DNA of 64,000 nt, taken from the NCBI GenBank assembly GCA_023420415.1, contig JAEZWF010000033.1, forward strand, positions 62,001-126,000. Direction: 5' to 3'. Position numbers and translations under genes: made by a program. The notes beneath the pieces are model-generated. The model was not told where the DNA came from, did not search any database, and saw only the letters and a program-made list of their open reading frames with translations. This stretch comes from Actinomycetes bacterium. GTDB taxonomy: Bacteria > Actinomycetota > Actinomycetes > Actinomycetales > Dermatophilaceae. How positions within the stretch are numbered: the first letter of the stretch is position 1; every line of letters begins with the position of its first letter. This document shows positions 32,904-42,048 of the stretch, in pieces.

Positions 32904-35138
32904 TCAGCTGACCGTGACCTCGGCCAGCGTGGCGCGGAACCGGCCATCGCCCACCTGGGAGACCTTGGTGAACCACACGAAGACGTACTGGCCCTTGACC
33001 GGGGCGTCGGCCTTGAGGGTGACCTCGCCCGACTTGCCCTCGGACTGGCCGATCTCGGTGGCCTCGCTGCGATCGCGGCTGGGGCCGACCGACACGGTGA
33101 CGTCGGAGGCGTCGGGCAGCGACAGCTTCACCGTCGACACCGAGCGCACCTGGCCGAGGTCGAGCCGCACGCCGACCCCCTTCTTCAGCCCGCCCAGGTT
33201 CGCGCTGGCGTAGCCCTCGGAGCTCCAGAAGGTGGAGTCCTTGCCGTCGTAGGTGCGGGCGGCCTCGCTGTTGCGCTCGGAGCCGTCACCTTCGGGGTCG
33301 TAGCCCGTGGCGCTGAGGATGGGGAAGTCGCCGCCCTCGGGGGAGCCCTCGGTGGCGGTGGACTCAGGCGTGGTGCCGCCCACGGTGGTCGGGGGTGCGG
33401 TCACGGTGACGGTGTTCTTCGGGGCGTTGGAGCCGAGCCCGAGGTCGGTGTTGCTGCCGATCTGCGAGACGCCCCAGAAGCCGACGACCATCGCCACGAC
33501 CACGAACACGGCGACGATCAGCAGCACCAGCCGCGACTGCTCCCGGGTCGGGGTGTCGCCGAGCTCCTGCGGCAGCATGGGCAGGGGCGGGTCGAGCGGC
33601 TCACCGGCCTCGACGAGCGTGCCGTCGAGGCTGACGCGGCGCTCCTCGGCGCGGGCCGCGGCCTCCTGGCGCTGGGCGCGGCGTTCGGCAGCCTTGTCGG
33701 CGGCGGCGCGGGCGAAGCTGCCGACCTTCTGCGCGGCGCCCGCTGCGGCCTGCCCGGCCGCCTGACCGGCGCTGCCGAGCGCCCCGGCGACCGCGGCACC
33801 GGCAGCGCTCGCGGCGGCCGTGCCTCGACCGGGACCTTCGGGATACTTCGGCAGGGTCGTCTGAGGTATGCCGCCCTCGGCACCGTCCGCGGCCGGCTCA
33901 CCGGCCGGGTCAGCCGGGTCCGCACCGGCTGCACCGGTCGGCGTGGCTGGCGAGGAGGACGGTCGGGGGATCGGCTCGGTGCGGGGAGCAGCCGTGTCCC
34001 GGCTCAGGTCCAGCGGACGGGTGTCGTCGGCGGTGTCCGCCCCCGACTCCTCGCGACCGCCACCACCGGAGGCAGCAACTGCCGCGCCACCGGCCACGGC
34101 CGCACCCGCAGCACCGGCCGCAGCGGCGCCCGTGGAGGGCGCAGTGGACGACGCGGAGGACGGTGCGGAGGATGACGCCCGCTGCGCCGACCCGGCGCGC
34201 CGGTCGGCGTCGTCCGCCCCGGCGCCTGCGCCCCGTCCCTGACCAGGGGCGGCCGGCCGCAGCGGGAGCTGGTCGGTGGGCAGCGCGATGGTCGGTGAGG
34301 TCTCGCCGGCGGAGCGTGGCGGCACCGCCGAACCCTGCACCTGGCTGAGTGCCCACGGGGCGATCTGCGCGGCGAAGTCGCCGGGGCTGACCGGGCCCTG
34401 GTCGTCGATCAGGGTGAGGCGGCACAGCGCGTCCAGGTCGCCCGGCACCCCGGCCGCGATCTCCGACGGCGCGGGCACTCCGCCGACGACGCGGGGCGCG
34501 GCCTCGAGACCGGCCACGGGGGTGGGCAGCGGCCAGCGACTGGTCAACGCGGCATACGTGAGGGCGACGATGCCCACGGCATCGGTGCGCGCTGCCCGGT
34601 CGGCGTCGACGTCGTCGGCGTGTGCCATCGCGGCCGCGGTGGCGAGGCCGCGCACCTTGATGGTGCCGTCGGGGAGGCGCAGCACCGAGTCGGGGGTGAG
34701 GCGCAGGTGGTGCAGCCCGCGGCCGCGCGCGGCCTCGAGGCCCGTGGCGACCTCACCGGCGACGCGGCGGGCCTCCTCGGCGGGCAGGCCGCCCTGGTCG
34801 AGCAGCTGGGTGAGCGTGTGGGTGTCGGGCAGGGCCTCCTCGACGAAGAAGGCGATGCCGTCGGAGCGGCCCACGTCCAGGACGCGGACGAGGCGCGGGT
34901 TGTCGATGCCGGCCGCGCGACGGGCGGCGTCGAGCGTGGCGTCGGCGTGCTGCTCGGTCTCGGCGAAGCAGACGAGGACGACGTCGCGCTCGAGGGTCGT
35001 GTCGTGCGCCGACCAGCGCTCGGCGTTCGGCAACTTCTCCAGCCGGCGCTGCGCGGCATACCGGCCACCCAGCACCGTCGAGGGGCCTACCCCGTGCACT
35101 GTGTCCTCCCCAGTTGTCGTCGGCGGTGCGGCCAGCAT
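32904..35138 (-). CDS. Membrane pseudokinase with extracellular sugar-binding-like domain (MviN-associated)
   Basis: A 744-residue protein. Residues 20-270 have a protein-kinase fold (STVLGGRYAAQRRLEKLPNA, then HHLRLTPDSVLRLPDG) but the HRD Asp and the DFG motif are missing, so it should be a catalytically dead adaptor. A long Ala/Pro/Gly linker and a charged helical stretch (about 470-515) precede one transmembrane helix (about 535-560). The outside domain (about 610-744, TYDGKDSTFWSSEGYASANL) looks like a discoidin/galactose-binding beta-sandwich. In M. tuberculosis the same pseudokinase-TM-outer domain array is fused to MurJ (MviN), where phosphorylation recruits FhaA. Here it is a separate gene 15 bases after murJ. 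Confidence 0.85.
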   Translation of the reverse strand: MLAAPPTTTGEDTVHGVGPSTVLGGRYAAQRRLEKLPNAERWSAHDTTLERDVVLVCFAETEQHADATLDAARRAAGIDNPRLVRVLDVGRSDGIAFFVEEALPDTHTLTQLLDQGGLPAEEARRVAGEVATGLEAARGRGLHHLRLTPDSVLRLPDGTIKVRGLATAAAMAHADDVDADRAARTDAVGIVALTYAALTSRWPLPTPVAGLEAAPRVVGGVPAPSEIAAGVPGDLDALCRLTLIDDQGPVSPGDFAAQIAPWALSQVQGSAVPPRSAGETSPTIALPTDQLPLRPAAPGQGRGAGAGADDADRRAGSAQRASSSAPSSASSTAPSTGAAAAGAAGAAVAGGAAVAASGGGGREESGADTADDTRPLDLSRDTAAPRTEPIPRPSSSPATPTGAAGADPADPAGEPAADGAEGGIPQTTLPKYPEGPGRGTAAASAAGAAVAGALGSAGQAAGQAAAGAAQKVGSFARAAADKAAERRAQRQEAAARAEERRVSLDGTLVEAGEPLDPPLPMLPQELGDTPTREQSRLVLLIVAVFVVVAMVVGFWGVSQIGSNTDLGLGSNAPKNTVTVTAPPTTVGGTTPESTATEGSPEGGDFPILSATGYDPEGDGSERNSEAARTYDGKDSTFWSSEGYASANLGGLKKGVGVRLDLGQVRSVSTVKLSLPDASDVTVSVGPSRDRSEATEIGQSEGKSGEVTLKADAPVKGQYVFVWFTKVSQVGDGRFRATLAEVTVS

Positions 35139-35153
35139 AGGCGGTTGGGCACG

Positions 35154-36770
35154 TCAGGCCCGTCGACGGATTCTGCGCGTCACCGGGTCGAGCAGCTGCC
35201 CGACCTCCTCGACCCGCATCAGATGCGCCGCCCCGAGCACCACCGCGAGGAACAGCGACCCCCCCACGGTTAGCTGAGTTGCGGCCTCCACATACCGGCC
35301 GAGTCCGAATCTGCCGATGAGGGCGATGACCGGCCAAGCCACGGCAAGCCCCGCGAGTGATGCGAGGACCAGCCGTACGTACAGCCGGACCGTGGCCTTC
35401 AGGTGCAGCAGACCGAAACGGTGCCGCAGGAGCCAGAATCCGACCACCGCGGCGGCGAGGTTGCTGAGCGTCTGGCCGATGCCGACGAGGATCCCGGCTC
35501 GGGCGGGGTCGGCGAAGAGCGCGACCAGGTTGACAGCCGTGGCCACGGCGGTCACCACGAGCTGGAGGTAGAACGGGGTCTTCGCGTCCTCGTAGGCGTA
35601 GTAGACCCGTTGGATGAGGTAGAGCCACCCGAAGGGGAGCAGCCCCAGCATCATCGCGATCATCACTGCCGCAATGGCGTCGGCCTGCGGCACGGTGTTG
35701 CGGAAGAACGCGATGCGAGCGACGGCGACGCCGAGCGGCAGGACGGCGAGGGTCCCAGGAACCAGAAGCACCGCAGGCATGCGCAGCCCCCGGCCCAGGT
35801 CTGCCACCACTGCCCGCGTGTCGCCTGCGTGAGCTGCCGCGGACATGCGCGTGAAGAGGGCGGTGACCAAGGAGAGCGTGATCAGCGAGTGCGGGAGCAT
35901 GAAGAGGAGGAAGGCACCGCTGTATGCCGCCTTGCCCGCGCCCACGTGACCGCTGGCTGTGAGCAGGTCGTTCGCGCGAGTGAGGACCTTGGAAGTGAGG
36001 ACGAAGCCGAGCTGGCTCACCGCGAGGGCGGCGAAGGTCCACATCGCCACGCGTGACGCCGAGCCGAGACCGACACCCCGGAAGCCCCACAGGGGGCGGT
36101 AGTGGAACCCGCCGCGGCGTAGTGGCCCGATCAGGGCCAGTGCCTGCAGGACGACGCCCAGGGTGGCGCTCCCGGCGACGATCCAGATCATCTGGCTCGT
36201 CCACTGGGAGATGGTCGGCTGGTGGGGGGCGACGCGAGCAAACCAGACGAGGCCGAGGATGGCGACGATGTTGGCCAGAGCGGGTGCCCACATGAACGCG
36301 GCGAACTGGCTGCGGGCGTTGAGCACCTGACCGAGCACCGTGTAGAGCCCGTAGAAGAAGATCTGCGGCAGGCAGATCAACGCGAAGGCCGTGGACAAGG
36401 CGGTGGTCTGCGCGGACCAGCCCTGCGAGAAGAGTCGTACGAGCACAGGCGCGAGTGCCGTCACCACGACGGTGGCACCGGCGAGGAGGACCAGCGACAG
36501 CGTGAGCAGCCGGTTCACGAAGTCCTGGCCACCGTCCTCCTGCGTGGCCGCTTTGGTGATCTGGGGGACGAGTACCGCGTTGAGCACCCCGCCGGCCAGC
36601 AGCAGGTAGAACTGGTTCGGCAGCGTGTTGGCGACGTCGAAGGCGTCACCGGACAGACCGGTGCCGACGATGCCGAGCAGGAGCGCGGTCCGGACGAATC
36701 CCAGCAGCCGCGACACCAGGGTGCCGGCGGCCATGACGGCGGAGGAGCGGGCGAGGCTCTGGTCGCTCAC
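35154..36770 (-). CDS. murJ: Lipid II flippase MurJ
   Basis: A 538-residue MATE/MOP transporter with about 14 transmembrane helices that flips lipid II for peptidoglycan synthesis. Family stretches are SSAVMAAGTLVSRLLGFVRT, ANTLPNQFYLLLAGGVLNAV and YYAYEDAKTPFY. The GTG start (VSDQSLARS) overlaps the TGA of the DUF6049 gene (GTGA). The fused kinase-like tail of the mycobacterial homologue is absent and encoded by the next gene. Confidence 0.93.
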   Translation of the reverse strand: MSDQSLARSSAVMAAGTLVSRLLGFVRTALLLGIVGTGLSGDAFDVANTLPNQFYLLLAGGVLNAVLVPQITKAATQEDGGQDFVNRLLTLSLVLLAGATVVVTALAPVLVRLFSQGWSAQTTALSTAFALICLPQIFFYGLYTVLGQVLNARSQFAAFMWAPALANIVAILGLVWFARVAPHQPTISQWTSQMIWIVAGSATLGVVLQALALIGPLRRGGFHYRPLWGFRGVGLGSASRVAMWTFAALAVSQLGFVLTSKVLTRANDLLTASGHVGAGKAAYSGAFLLFMLPHSLITLSLVTALFTRMSAAAHAGDTRAVVADLGRGLRMPAVLLVPGTLAVLPLGVAVARIAFFRNTVPQADAIAAVMIAMMLGLLPFGWLYLIQRVYYAYEDAKTPFYLQLVVTAVATAVNLVALFADPARAGILVGIGQTLSNLAAAVVGFWLLRHRFGLLHLKATVRLYVRLVLASLAGLAVAWPVIALIGRFGLGRYVEAATQLTVGGSLFLAVVLGAAHLMRVEEVGQLLDPVTRRIRRRA

Positions 36771-38881
36771 GAGGATCCGATCGTGGTGACGGGCGCGGTG
36801 GCGCGGCGGGTGCGGGGACGCTTGCGGTAGGTGCGGAACAGGCCGATCACGAGGATCAGCCCGGCGAAACCGCCGAGGGCCCAGTAGACACCGTCGCCGG
36901 TGGGCGTGACCCGCACCCGCACGTCGGCGCCCTGCCCGATGACCGTGTCGTCGGGCGTCGTCAGGGTCGTCCGGAGCGGCACGGTGCCGGCGGCGAGGGC
37001 AGTGACGTTGATGGTGACGGTGGCGCGGCTGCCCGGGCCGATGCGCAGGACGGGTGGCTGGCTGTCGATGCGCAGTCGCGGGTTGGAGGCCTCGACGGTG
37101 AGCTTGACGTCCTCCACGGGCACGTCGAGGTCGTTGGTGACGGTGATCTGCAGGCGGCCGGAGTCGGCGAGGAAGTTGATGGTGCCGGCCGCGACCTTGA
37201 CCGCACTGGTGGTCTGGCCGGCGGCCTGTGTGACGCGGCCGTCGAGGGTGCTCCACGCGGTCGGTGCGGCTCGCCAGCGTGTCGACGCGAGCTGTTGGGC
37301 CGCGCGGGTCCAGGTGCGGGAGAAGACGTCGCCGTCGTCGCGGATCGTGGCCACGCCCTGCACGGTGCGCACGGTCTGCTCGAGCTGGCCGAGCCGGGCG
37401 GGGGTGAGCACGGGGGCGCCTCCGGTGGAGGGCTGCGCGGGACGGGTGATCGGGGCGGCCGAGGCAGGGACGGCCTGGGCCGCCTTGGCCAGCTGCTCCT
37501 GCGTCGTGGTGGGCGACAGCCACGGTATGCCGGCGACGGTGTCGAGGAAGCGCTTGGCGGCCGAGGCGTCCGGCGCCCAGGTGCGGGGTGCGACGACGAA
37601 GACGTTGCGCCCCGCCGTGCCCGGGAGCTCGTTGAGCAGGGCCGCGGAGTCGGCGACGAACTGCTGGGTCGACAGGACCGCCTCGGCCTGGGACGTGGTG
37701 CGGGCCAGCAGGGCACTGAGCTCGTCGTCGTAGGCCAGCATCGGCAACCCACCCTGCGAGCGCTGGGTGGCAACGGGAGTGCTGGACGGGTTGCGTTCGC
37801 CGAGCGCGCTGCCGGCGATGACCTGGCCGCCCAGCTGCGGTGTGCGGTACAGCCCGCGCAGGGCCGTCTCGCGGGCCGAGGTGTACTGCCCGTCGACCGG
37901 CCAGGCGACGTCCGAGCGACCGCCGAGGTAGGTCGCCACCCGGGTGGAGCGTTCGACGAGGCTGGCCATCAGGGGTGCGCCCTCGTCGGCTCCGGCGGCG
38001 GCCGCGAGGTCGGCGTCGGTGTCGGGCAGCACCCACGGGCGGTGCTGGCTCGCGGCGGTGCGGATGCGGTTCTCGGTCTGGGTGCGCACCTTCTCCTCCT
38101 CGCCGGTGCCCCCTTGGGGGAACTCGCCGAACCCGGGGAGCAGGGTCGGCGTGAGGGTGGGGTCGATGGCCCACGTCACGTCGGTGCTGCTGGTGGCGTC
38201 GAGGACGTGCGCAACCCGGGAGTCGGGTCCCAGGGCCCTGGTCCACGCGGCGTCTCGGGCGGCACCCTCGGCGCCGAACAGGTCGGGGTCGGGGTCGAGG
38301 GTGAGTGGCACCGCCACGGCCAGGGACAACGGCTCGTACTGCTTGACCGACTGGAACCCCGCGAAGGTGCGCACGCTGTCGCCACCGCTCTGCACGCTGA
38401 GGGGGAGGGCACCGTAGGTGACGTTGCCGCGGTGGCCGAGGTTCTTGACGGTGACGCGGAATGCCGCGCTGTCGCCCGGCGTCAGCGCCACCCCCACCCT
38501 GGTCTGCCCGACAACCGACCCCTGGGCCGGGCCGGTCTGCGCGGCCCACTCGCGCACGGCGTCACGGGACAGGTCGACCCGGTTGCTGCCCAGAACCACC
38601 TGCACGGTCGGGCGGTCGATCGTGGCGCCGGAGGTGTTGCGCACCGTGCCGGTCACGGTGAGGTCCTCGTTGTCCGCGACCACGGCGGGGCTCACCCCGG
38701 TCAGCTGCACGTCGAGGTCGGTGGCGGCCGCACCCGGCGCGGCCGCCGGACTGGTCACCGCGTGCCCACCGGAGCTCGGTTCGGCGGAGGCGGACTGGTC
38801 GGCGCCGACGGGCACCACCACGGCAGGCACCGCCAGCGCCGCCGTGGCGAGCACGCGGCATACCGAACCGCGCACCCTCAC
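36767..38881 (-). CDS. DUF6049 family secreted, membrane-anchored protein
   Basis: A 704-residue protein with a signal peptide (VRVRGSVCRVLATAALAVPAVV), a large extracellular part with Ig-like beta regions at both ends (VQLTGVSPAVVADNEDLTVT; LQITVTNDLDVPVEDVKLTV), and one C-terminal transmembrane helix (YWALGGFAGLILVIGLFRTY) before a basic tail. It is equivalent by position to Rv3909; the function is unknown, but constant linkage to murJ suggests a role in envelope assembly. GTG 38881 overlaps the mutT TGA and its own stop overlaps murJ, so three genes are translationally chained. Confidence 0.85.
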   Translation of the reverse strand: MRVRGSVCRVLATAALAVPAVVVPVGADQSASAEPSSGGHAVTSPAAAPGAAATDLDVQLTGVSPAVVADNEDLTVTGTVRNTSGATIDRPTVQVVLGSNRVDLSRDAVREWAAQTGPAQGSVVGQTRVGVALTPGDSAAFRVTVKNLGHRGNVTYGALPLSVQSGGDSVRTFAGFQSVKQYEPLSLAVAVPLTLDPDPDLFGAEGAARDAAWTRALGPDSRVAHVLDATSSTDVTWAIDPTLTPTLLPGFGEFPQGGTGEEEKVRTQTENRIRTAASQHRPWVLPDTDADLAAAAGADEGAPLMASLVERSTRVATYLGGRSDVAWPVDGQYTSARETALRGLYRTPQLGGQVIAGSALGERNPSSTPVATQRSQGGLPMLAYDDELSALLARTTSQAEAVLSTQQFVADSAALLNELPGTAGRNVFVVAPRTWAPDASAAKRFLDTVAGIPWLSPTTTQEQLAKAAQAVPASAAPITRPAQPSTGGAPVLTPARLGQLEQTVRTVQGVATIRDDGDVFSRTWTRAAQQLASTRWRAAPTAWSTLDGRVTQAAGQTTSAVKVAAGTINFLADSGRLQITVTNDLDVPVEDVKLTVEASNPRLRIDSQPPVLRIGPGSRATVTINVTALAAGTVPLRTTLTTPDDTVIGQGADVRVRVTPTGDGVYWALGGFAGLILVIGLFRTYRKRPRTRRATAPVTTIGSS

Positions 38882-39363
38882 CCCTCCCCGGCGAGACGAG
38901 CCCAGGCCTGCCGGGCGATGCGGCGCTCGTTGGGGAAGGTGAGGTGCTCGTGGGCCTCGCGCAGGGGGAGCCAGGCGACGTCGATGGCCTCGTGGTCGGG
39001 GTCGTTGTCGATGGTGAGGTGCCCGCCGGTGGCCTCGAGCAGGTAGTGGTGCACGAACTTGTGCACGCGCCGGTCCGACGTCGCGAACCAGTAGTCGATG
39101 GTGCCGAGCTCGGTGAGGACGCGGCCCTCGATGCCGGTCTCCTCGGCGACCTCGCGCACGGCGGTCTCGGGGAGCGTCTCGCCGTTCTCCATGTGGCCCT
39201 TCGGCAGGCACCACTCGACCCGGCCGGCCCGGTTTCGCCTGGCGATGACCGCGATCCGCGCCTGGCCGTCGTGCACGTCGACGACGATTCCCCCGGCTGA
39301 GCGTTCCTCCACCGCGGGCAGCCGACCGGCCATTCGGGCCGGGTCGGGTGCAGGGGAGGTCAC
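38878..39363 (-). CDS. NUDIX hydrolase (MutT4-like)
   Basis: A 161-residue enzyme with a complete NUDIX box, GHMENGETLPETAVREVAEE followed by TGI. NUDIX proteins hydrolyse nucleoside diphosphates linked to another moiety; the substrate cannot be inferred. It corresponds by position to M. tuberculosis mutT4. GTG start at 39363, divergent from pcnA with only 35 bases between the starts. Confidence 0.88.
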   Translation of the reverse strand: MTSPAPDPARMAGRLPAVEERSAGGIVVDVHDGQARIAVIARRNRAGRVEWCLPKGHMENGETLPETAVREVAEETGIEGRVLTELGTIDYWFATSDRRVHKFVHHYLLEATGGHLTIDNDPDHEAIDVAWLPLREAHEHLTFPNERRIARQAWARLAGEG

Positions 39364-39384
39364 CCGGTCACTCTAACGAGCGCC

Positions 39385-39390
39385 TACCCT
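39385..39390 (+). promoter_or_regulatory. -10 element for a probably leaderless pcnA mRNA
   Basis: TACCCT ends 8 bases before the pcnA ATG, so transcription should start at or next to the ATG. No Shine-Dalgarno sequence is present, and leaderless mRNAs are frequent in actinobacteria. Confidence 0.5.
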
Positions 39391-39398
39391 TGGTCCCC

Positions 39399-40868
39399 AT
39401 GTCCTCCGCCGATCCCAGCGCGCCGCGCCTGGACCTGCTGCGTCGCGCGACCGCGCACCTCGCGCCAGTCGTGCCGCTGCTCACCGAGCTCGGGTCGCTG
39501 TTCGCGGAGGCAGGTCACGAGCTGGCGCTGGTGGGCGGACCGGTGCGCGACGCGTTCCTCGGACGGACCTCGCCCGACCTCGACTTCACCACCAGCGCGA
39601 CCCCGGACGAGATCCTCGCCGTCGTGAAGCCGTGGGCCGACGCGCACTGGGACATCGGGCGCGACTTCGGCACCATCGGCGCCCGCCGCGGCGACCACAC
39701 GGTCGAGATCACGACCTACCGCGCGGATGCCTACGATGGCCAGACCCGCAAGCCGGTCGTCGCCTTCGGCGACAACCTCGAGGACGACCTGGTGCGTCGC
39801 GACTTCACCGTCAACGCGATGGCGTTGCGGCTGCCGGGCATGGACTTCGTCGACCCGTATGCCGGGTTGCCCGACCTCGCGGCGAAGGTGCTGCGCACGC
39901 CGGGGCCGCCGGAGGTGTCGTTCGGTGACGACCCGCTGCGGATGATGCGGGCCTGCCGGTTCGTGGCCCAGCTCGGGTTCGAGGTGGCGCCGGAGGTGCG
40001 CTCGGCGATGAAGGCCATGGCGGCCTCGATCGAGATCGTGTCGGCCGAGCGTGTGCGCGACGAGCTGACCAAGCTGCTCATGGCGCCCGCACCGCGGGCC
40101 GGGCTGCGGCTGCTGGTCGACACCGGGCTGGCCGAGCAGGTGCTGCCCGAGCTGCCCGCGTTGCAGCTGGAGATCGACGAGCACCACCGGCACAAGGACG
40201 TCTACGAGCACTCGCTCACGGTGCTCGACCAGGCGATCGCGTTGGAGGGGCCTGCCGATGGTGACCCGTCGTCGGTGCCGGGGCCCGACCTGGTGCTGCG
40301 GCTGGCCGCGCTGTTGCACGACATCGGCAAGCCGGCGACGCGACGGTTCGAGGACGGTGGCGGGGTGTCGTTCCACCACCACGAGGTCGTCGGCGCCAAG
40401 CTCGCGACCAAGCGGCTCAAGGCGCTGCGCTACGACAAGGAGACGGTGCGCGCGGTTGCGCGGTTGATCGAGCTGCACCTGCGCTTCCACGGGTACGGCG
40501 GCGGTCAGTGGACCGACTCGGCGGTGCGGCGCTACGTCACCGACGCCGGGCCGCTGCTGCAGCGCCTGCACCGGCTGACCCGGTCGGACTCCACGACCCG
40601 CAACGCCCGCAAGGCCGCCCTGCTGTCGCGCACCTACGACGACCTCGAGGAGCGCATCGAACGGTTGCAGGCCGAGGAGGAGCTGGCGGCCGTGCGGCCC
40701 GAGCTCAACGGCAACGAGATCGCCGAGATCCTCGGCATCGCCCCAGGACCGGTGCTCGGCAAGGCCTACAACCACCTGCTCGAGGTGAGGCTCGACCGCG
40801 GCCTCATCGGCAAGGAGGCGGCCGCCGAAGAACTTCGCACCTGGTGGGCCGAACAGCCCCCGTCGTGA
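39399..40868 (+). CDS. pcnA: CCA tRNA nucleotidyltransferase / poly(A) polymerase family
   Basis: A 489-residue class II nucleotidyltransferase. ALVGGPVRDAFLGRTSPDLD has the GG and DxD catalytic motifs. EDDLVRRDFTVNAMALRL and PLRMMRACRFVAQLGF follow. A C-terminal HD domain is marked by LAALLHDIGKPATR and FHHHEVVGAK. As none of the tRNA genes seen here encodes CCA, a CCA-adding role fits. The start is ATG 39399. It is the last gene of the conserved origin block. Confidence 0.93.
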   Translation: MSSADPSAPRLDLLRRATAHLAPVVPLLTELGSLFAEAGHELALVGGPVRDAFLGRTSPDLDFTTSATPDEILAVVKPWADAHWDIGRDFGTIGARRGDHTVEITTYRADAYDGQTRKPVVAFGDNLEDDLVRRDFTVNAMALRLPGMDFVDPYAGLPDLAAKVLRTPGPPEVSFGDDPLRMMRACRFVAQLGFEVAPEVRSAMKAMAASIEIVSAERVRDELTKLLMAPAPRAGLRLLVDTGLAEQVLPELPALQLEIDEHHRHKDVYEHSLTVLDQAIALEGPADGDPSSVPGPDLVLRLAALLHDIGKPATRRFEDGGGVSFHHHEVVGAKLATKRLKALRYDKETVRAVARLIELHLRFHGYGGGQWTDSAVRRYVTDAGPLLQRLHRLTRSDSTTRNARKAALLSRTYDDLEERIERLQAEEELAAVRPELNGNEIAEILGIAPGPVLGKAYNHLLEVRLDRGLIGKEAAAEELRTWWAEQPPS

Positions 40869-40881
40869 TTTTGTGCCTGTC

Positions 40882-40887
40882 TAGGAT
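40882..40887 (+). promoter_or_regulatory. -10 element of the glycosyltransferase operon (leaderless)
   Basis: TAGGAT lies 6 bases before ATG 40894, only 13 bases after the pcnA stop, so the mRNA is probably leaderless. There is no clear -35 element or ribosome-binding site. Confidence 0.45.
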
Positions 40888-40893
40888 GCAGCC

Positions 40894-42048
40894 ATGAAAT
40901 TCGTCGTGACGTTGATGGTCCGCGACGAGATCGACGTCATTGCGGCGATGATCGAGCACACCCTGGCCCAGGGACCCGACGTCGTCATCGTGACCGACAA
41001 CGGTTCCGTGGACGGGACCGCCGAGGTCCTCCAGGAGTACGCAGACCGTGGTCTGGTCGAGCTCCATCACGACCCGGTCCACCGCAAGCAGCAGGGCTCG
41101 GTGGTTACGGGAATGGCACGTCGAGCTCGCACCAAGTACTCGGCGGACTGGGTCGTCAACGCTGACGCGGACGAGTTCTGGGTGCCTGTCGACAGGACCA
41201 TGACCCTTCGCACGGCACTCGAGCGCACACCCCTGAGCCTGAACGCCTTCGTGGTGCCCGTCGTCAATCTTGTCGGTCCACCCGCGCGACGTGGCTCTGG
41301 CTTCAATCGACTCGTCTGGCGAGATCTTCGCTCCGACGACGAGCTTCAGGCCGTGGGGATCCATGCCCAACCCACGCCCAACGCCGTGCACCGAGGCGAG
41401 CCCGACGTCGTCGTCGCTCAGGGAAACCACTTCGTCAACATCGAGAGCAACGGTCAGCCCAGTGATGACGTCGCGCTGGAGGTGCTTCACCTCCCATGGC
41501 GCAGCTGGTCGCAGTTCGAGCAGAAGGTGAACCACGCCGGTCGGGCCTACGAGGCCAGCCCGGATCTTCGACCGAGCAAGAACCACCACGGCATGAACGA
41601 CTACCGCAGGTCGAAGTCCGGCCGTCTCCTCCCCGCATTCCTGATGCGCCAGCCCTCACGAACAGAGCTCGATGACGGTCAGCGTGACGGAGTGTTCGTC
41701 CGCGACCCATGGCTCGGACAACATCTTCGAGACCTCGCAGGTTCGGCGCATCTCCCTGATCGGCTGGCACCCCTGCTCGAGGACTCCGACGACGGTGAAT
41801 TCGAAGAGGACTTCGTCGAGGAGCAGAGCCGTCTGGGTAGACAGTTCCTCGAGCTCGAGCGCGAACGAGACGCCGAACGAAAGCGTGCGGATGAGAACCG
41901 TGCGTTGGCGAACCGCCTCTCGCGACAACGGGACGAGGCACGCGCCGCTCTGCGGCGGGCCAAGGGTGAGGGGCCGTTCGTCGACGACGCCCGGGCCCTG
42001 GCACGCCGGGCCGCCAAGGGCGTCCACCGCCGGTTGCTCAAGTCATGA
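40894..42048 (+). CDS. Family 2-type glycosyltransferase (DUF23/GT92-like)
   Basis: A 384-residue cytosolic enzyme beginning MKFVVTLMVRDEIDVIAAMI, with DNGSVDGTAEVL and the DAD-type metal site VNADADEFWVP. This matches the Glyco_tranf_2_4 group. VVAQGNHFVNIES and HLPWRSWSQFEQKVNHAG are typical of that group. The C-terminal 90 or so residues form a charged coiled coil (LELERERDAERKRADENRAL). It overlaps the next gene by ATGA, forming an operon. Acceptor and sugar are unknown; the context suggests a surface glycopolymer. Confidence 0.85.
   Translation: MKFVVTLMVRDEIDVIAAMIEHTLAQGPDVVIVTDNGSVDGTAEVLQEYADRGLVELHHDPVHRKQQGSVVTGMARRARTKYSADWVVNADADEFWVPVDRTMTLRTALERTPLSLNAFVVPVVNLVGPPARRGSGFNRLVWRDLRSDDELQAVGIHAQPTPNAVHRGEPDVVVAQGNHFVNIESNGQPSDDVALEVLHLPWRSWSQFEQKVNHAGRAYEASPDLRPSKNHHGMNDYRRSKSGRLLPAFLMRQPSRTELDDGQRDGVFVRDPWLGQHLRDLAGSAHLPDRLAPLLEDSDDGEFEEDFVEEQSRLGRQFLELERERDAERKRADENRALANRLSRQRDEARAALRRAKGEGPFVDDARALARRAAKGVHRRLLKS

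Noticed and set aside
36767..38549. Upstream extension of murJ to over 1100 codons
   Set aside because: The extra part is Arg/Pro/His-rich and runs through the DUF6049 gene in another frame; MurJ homology starts at 36770.
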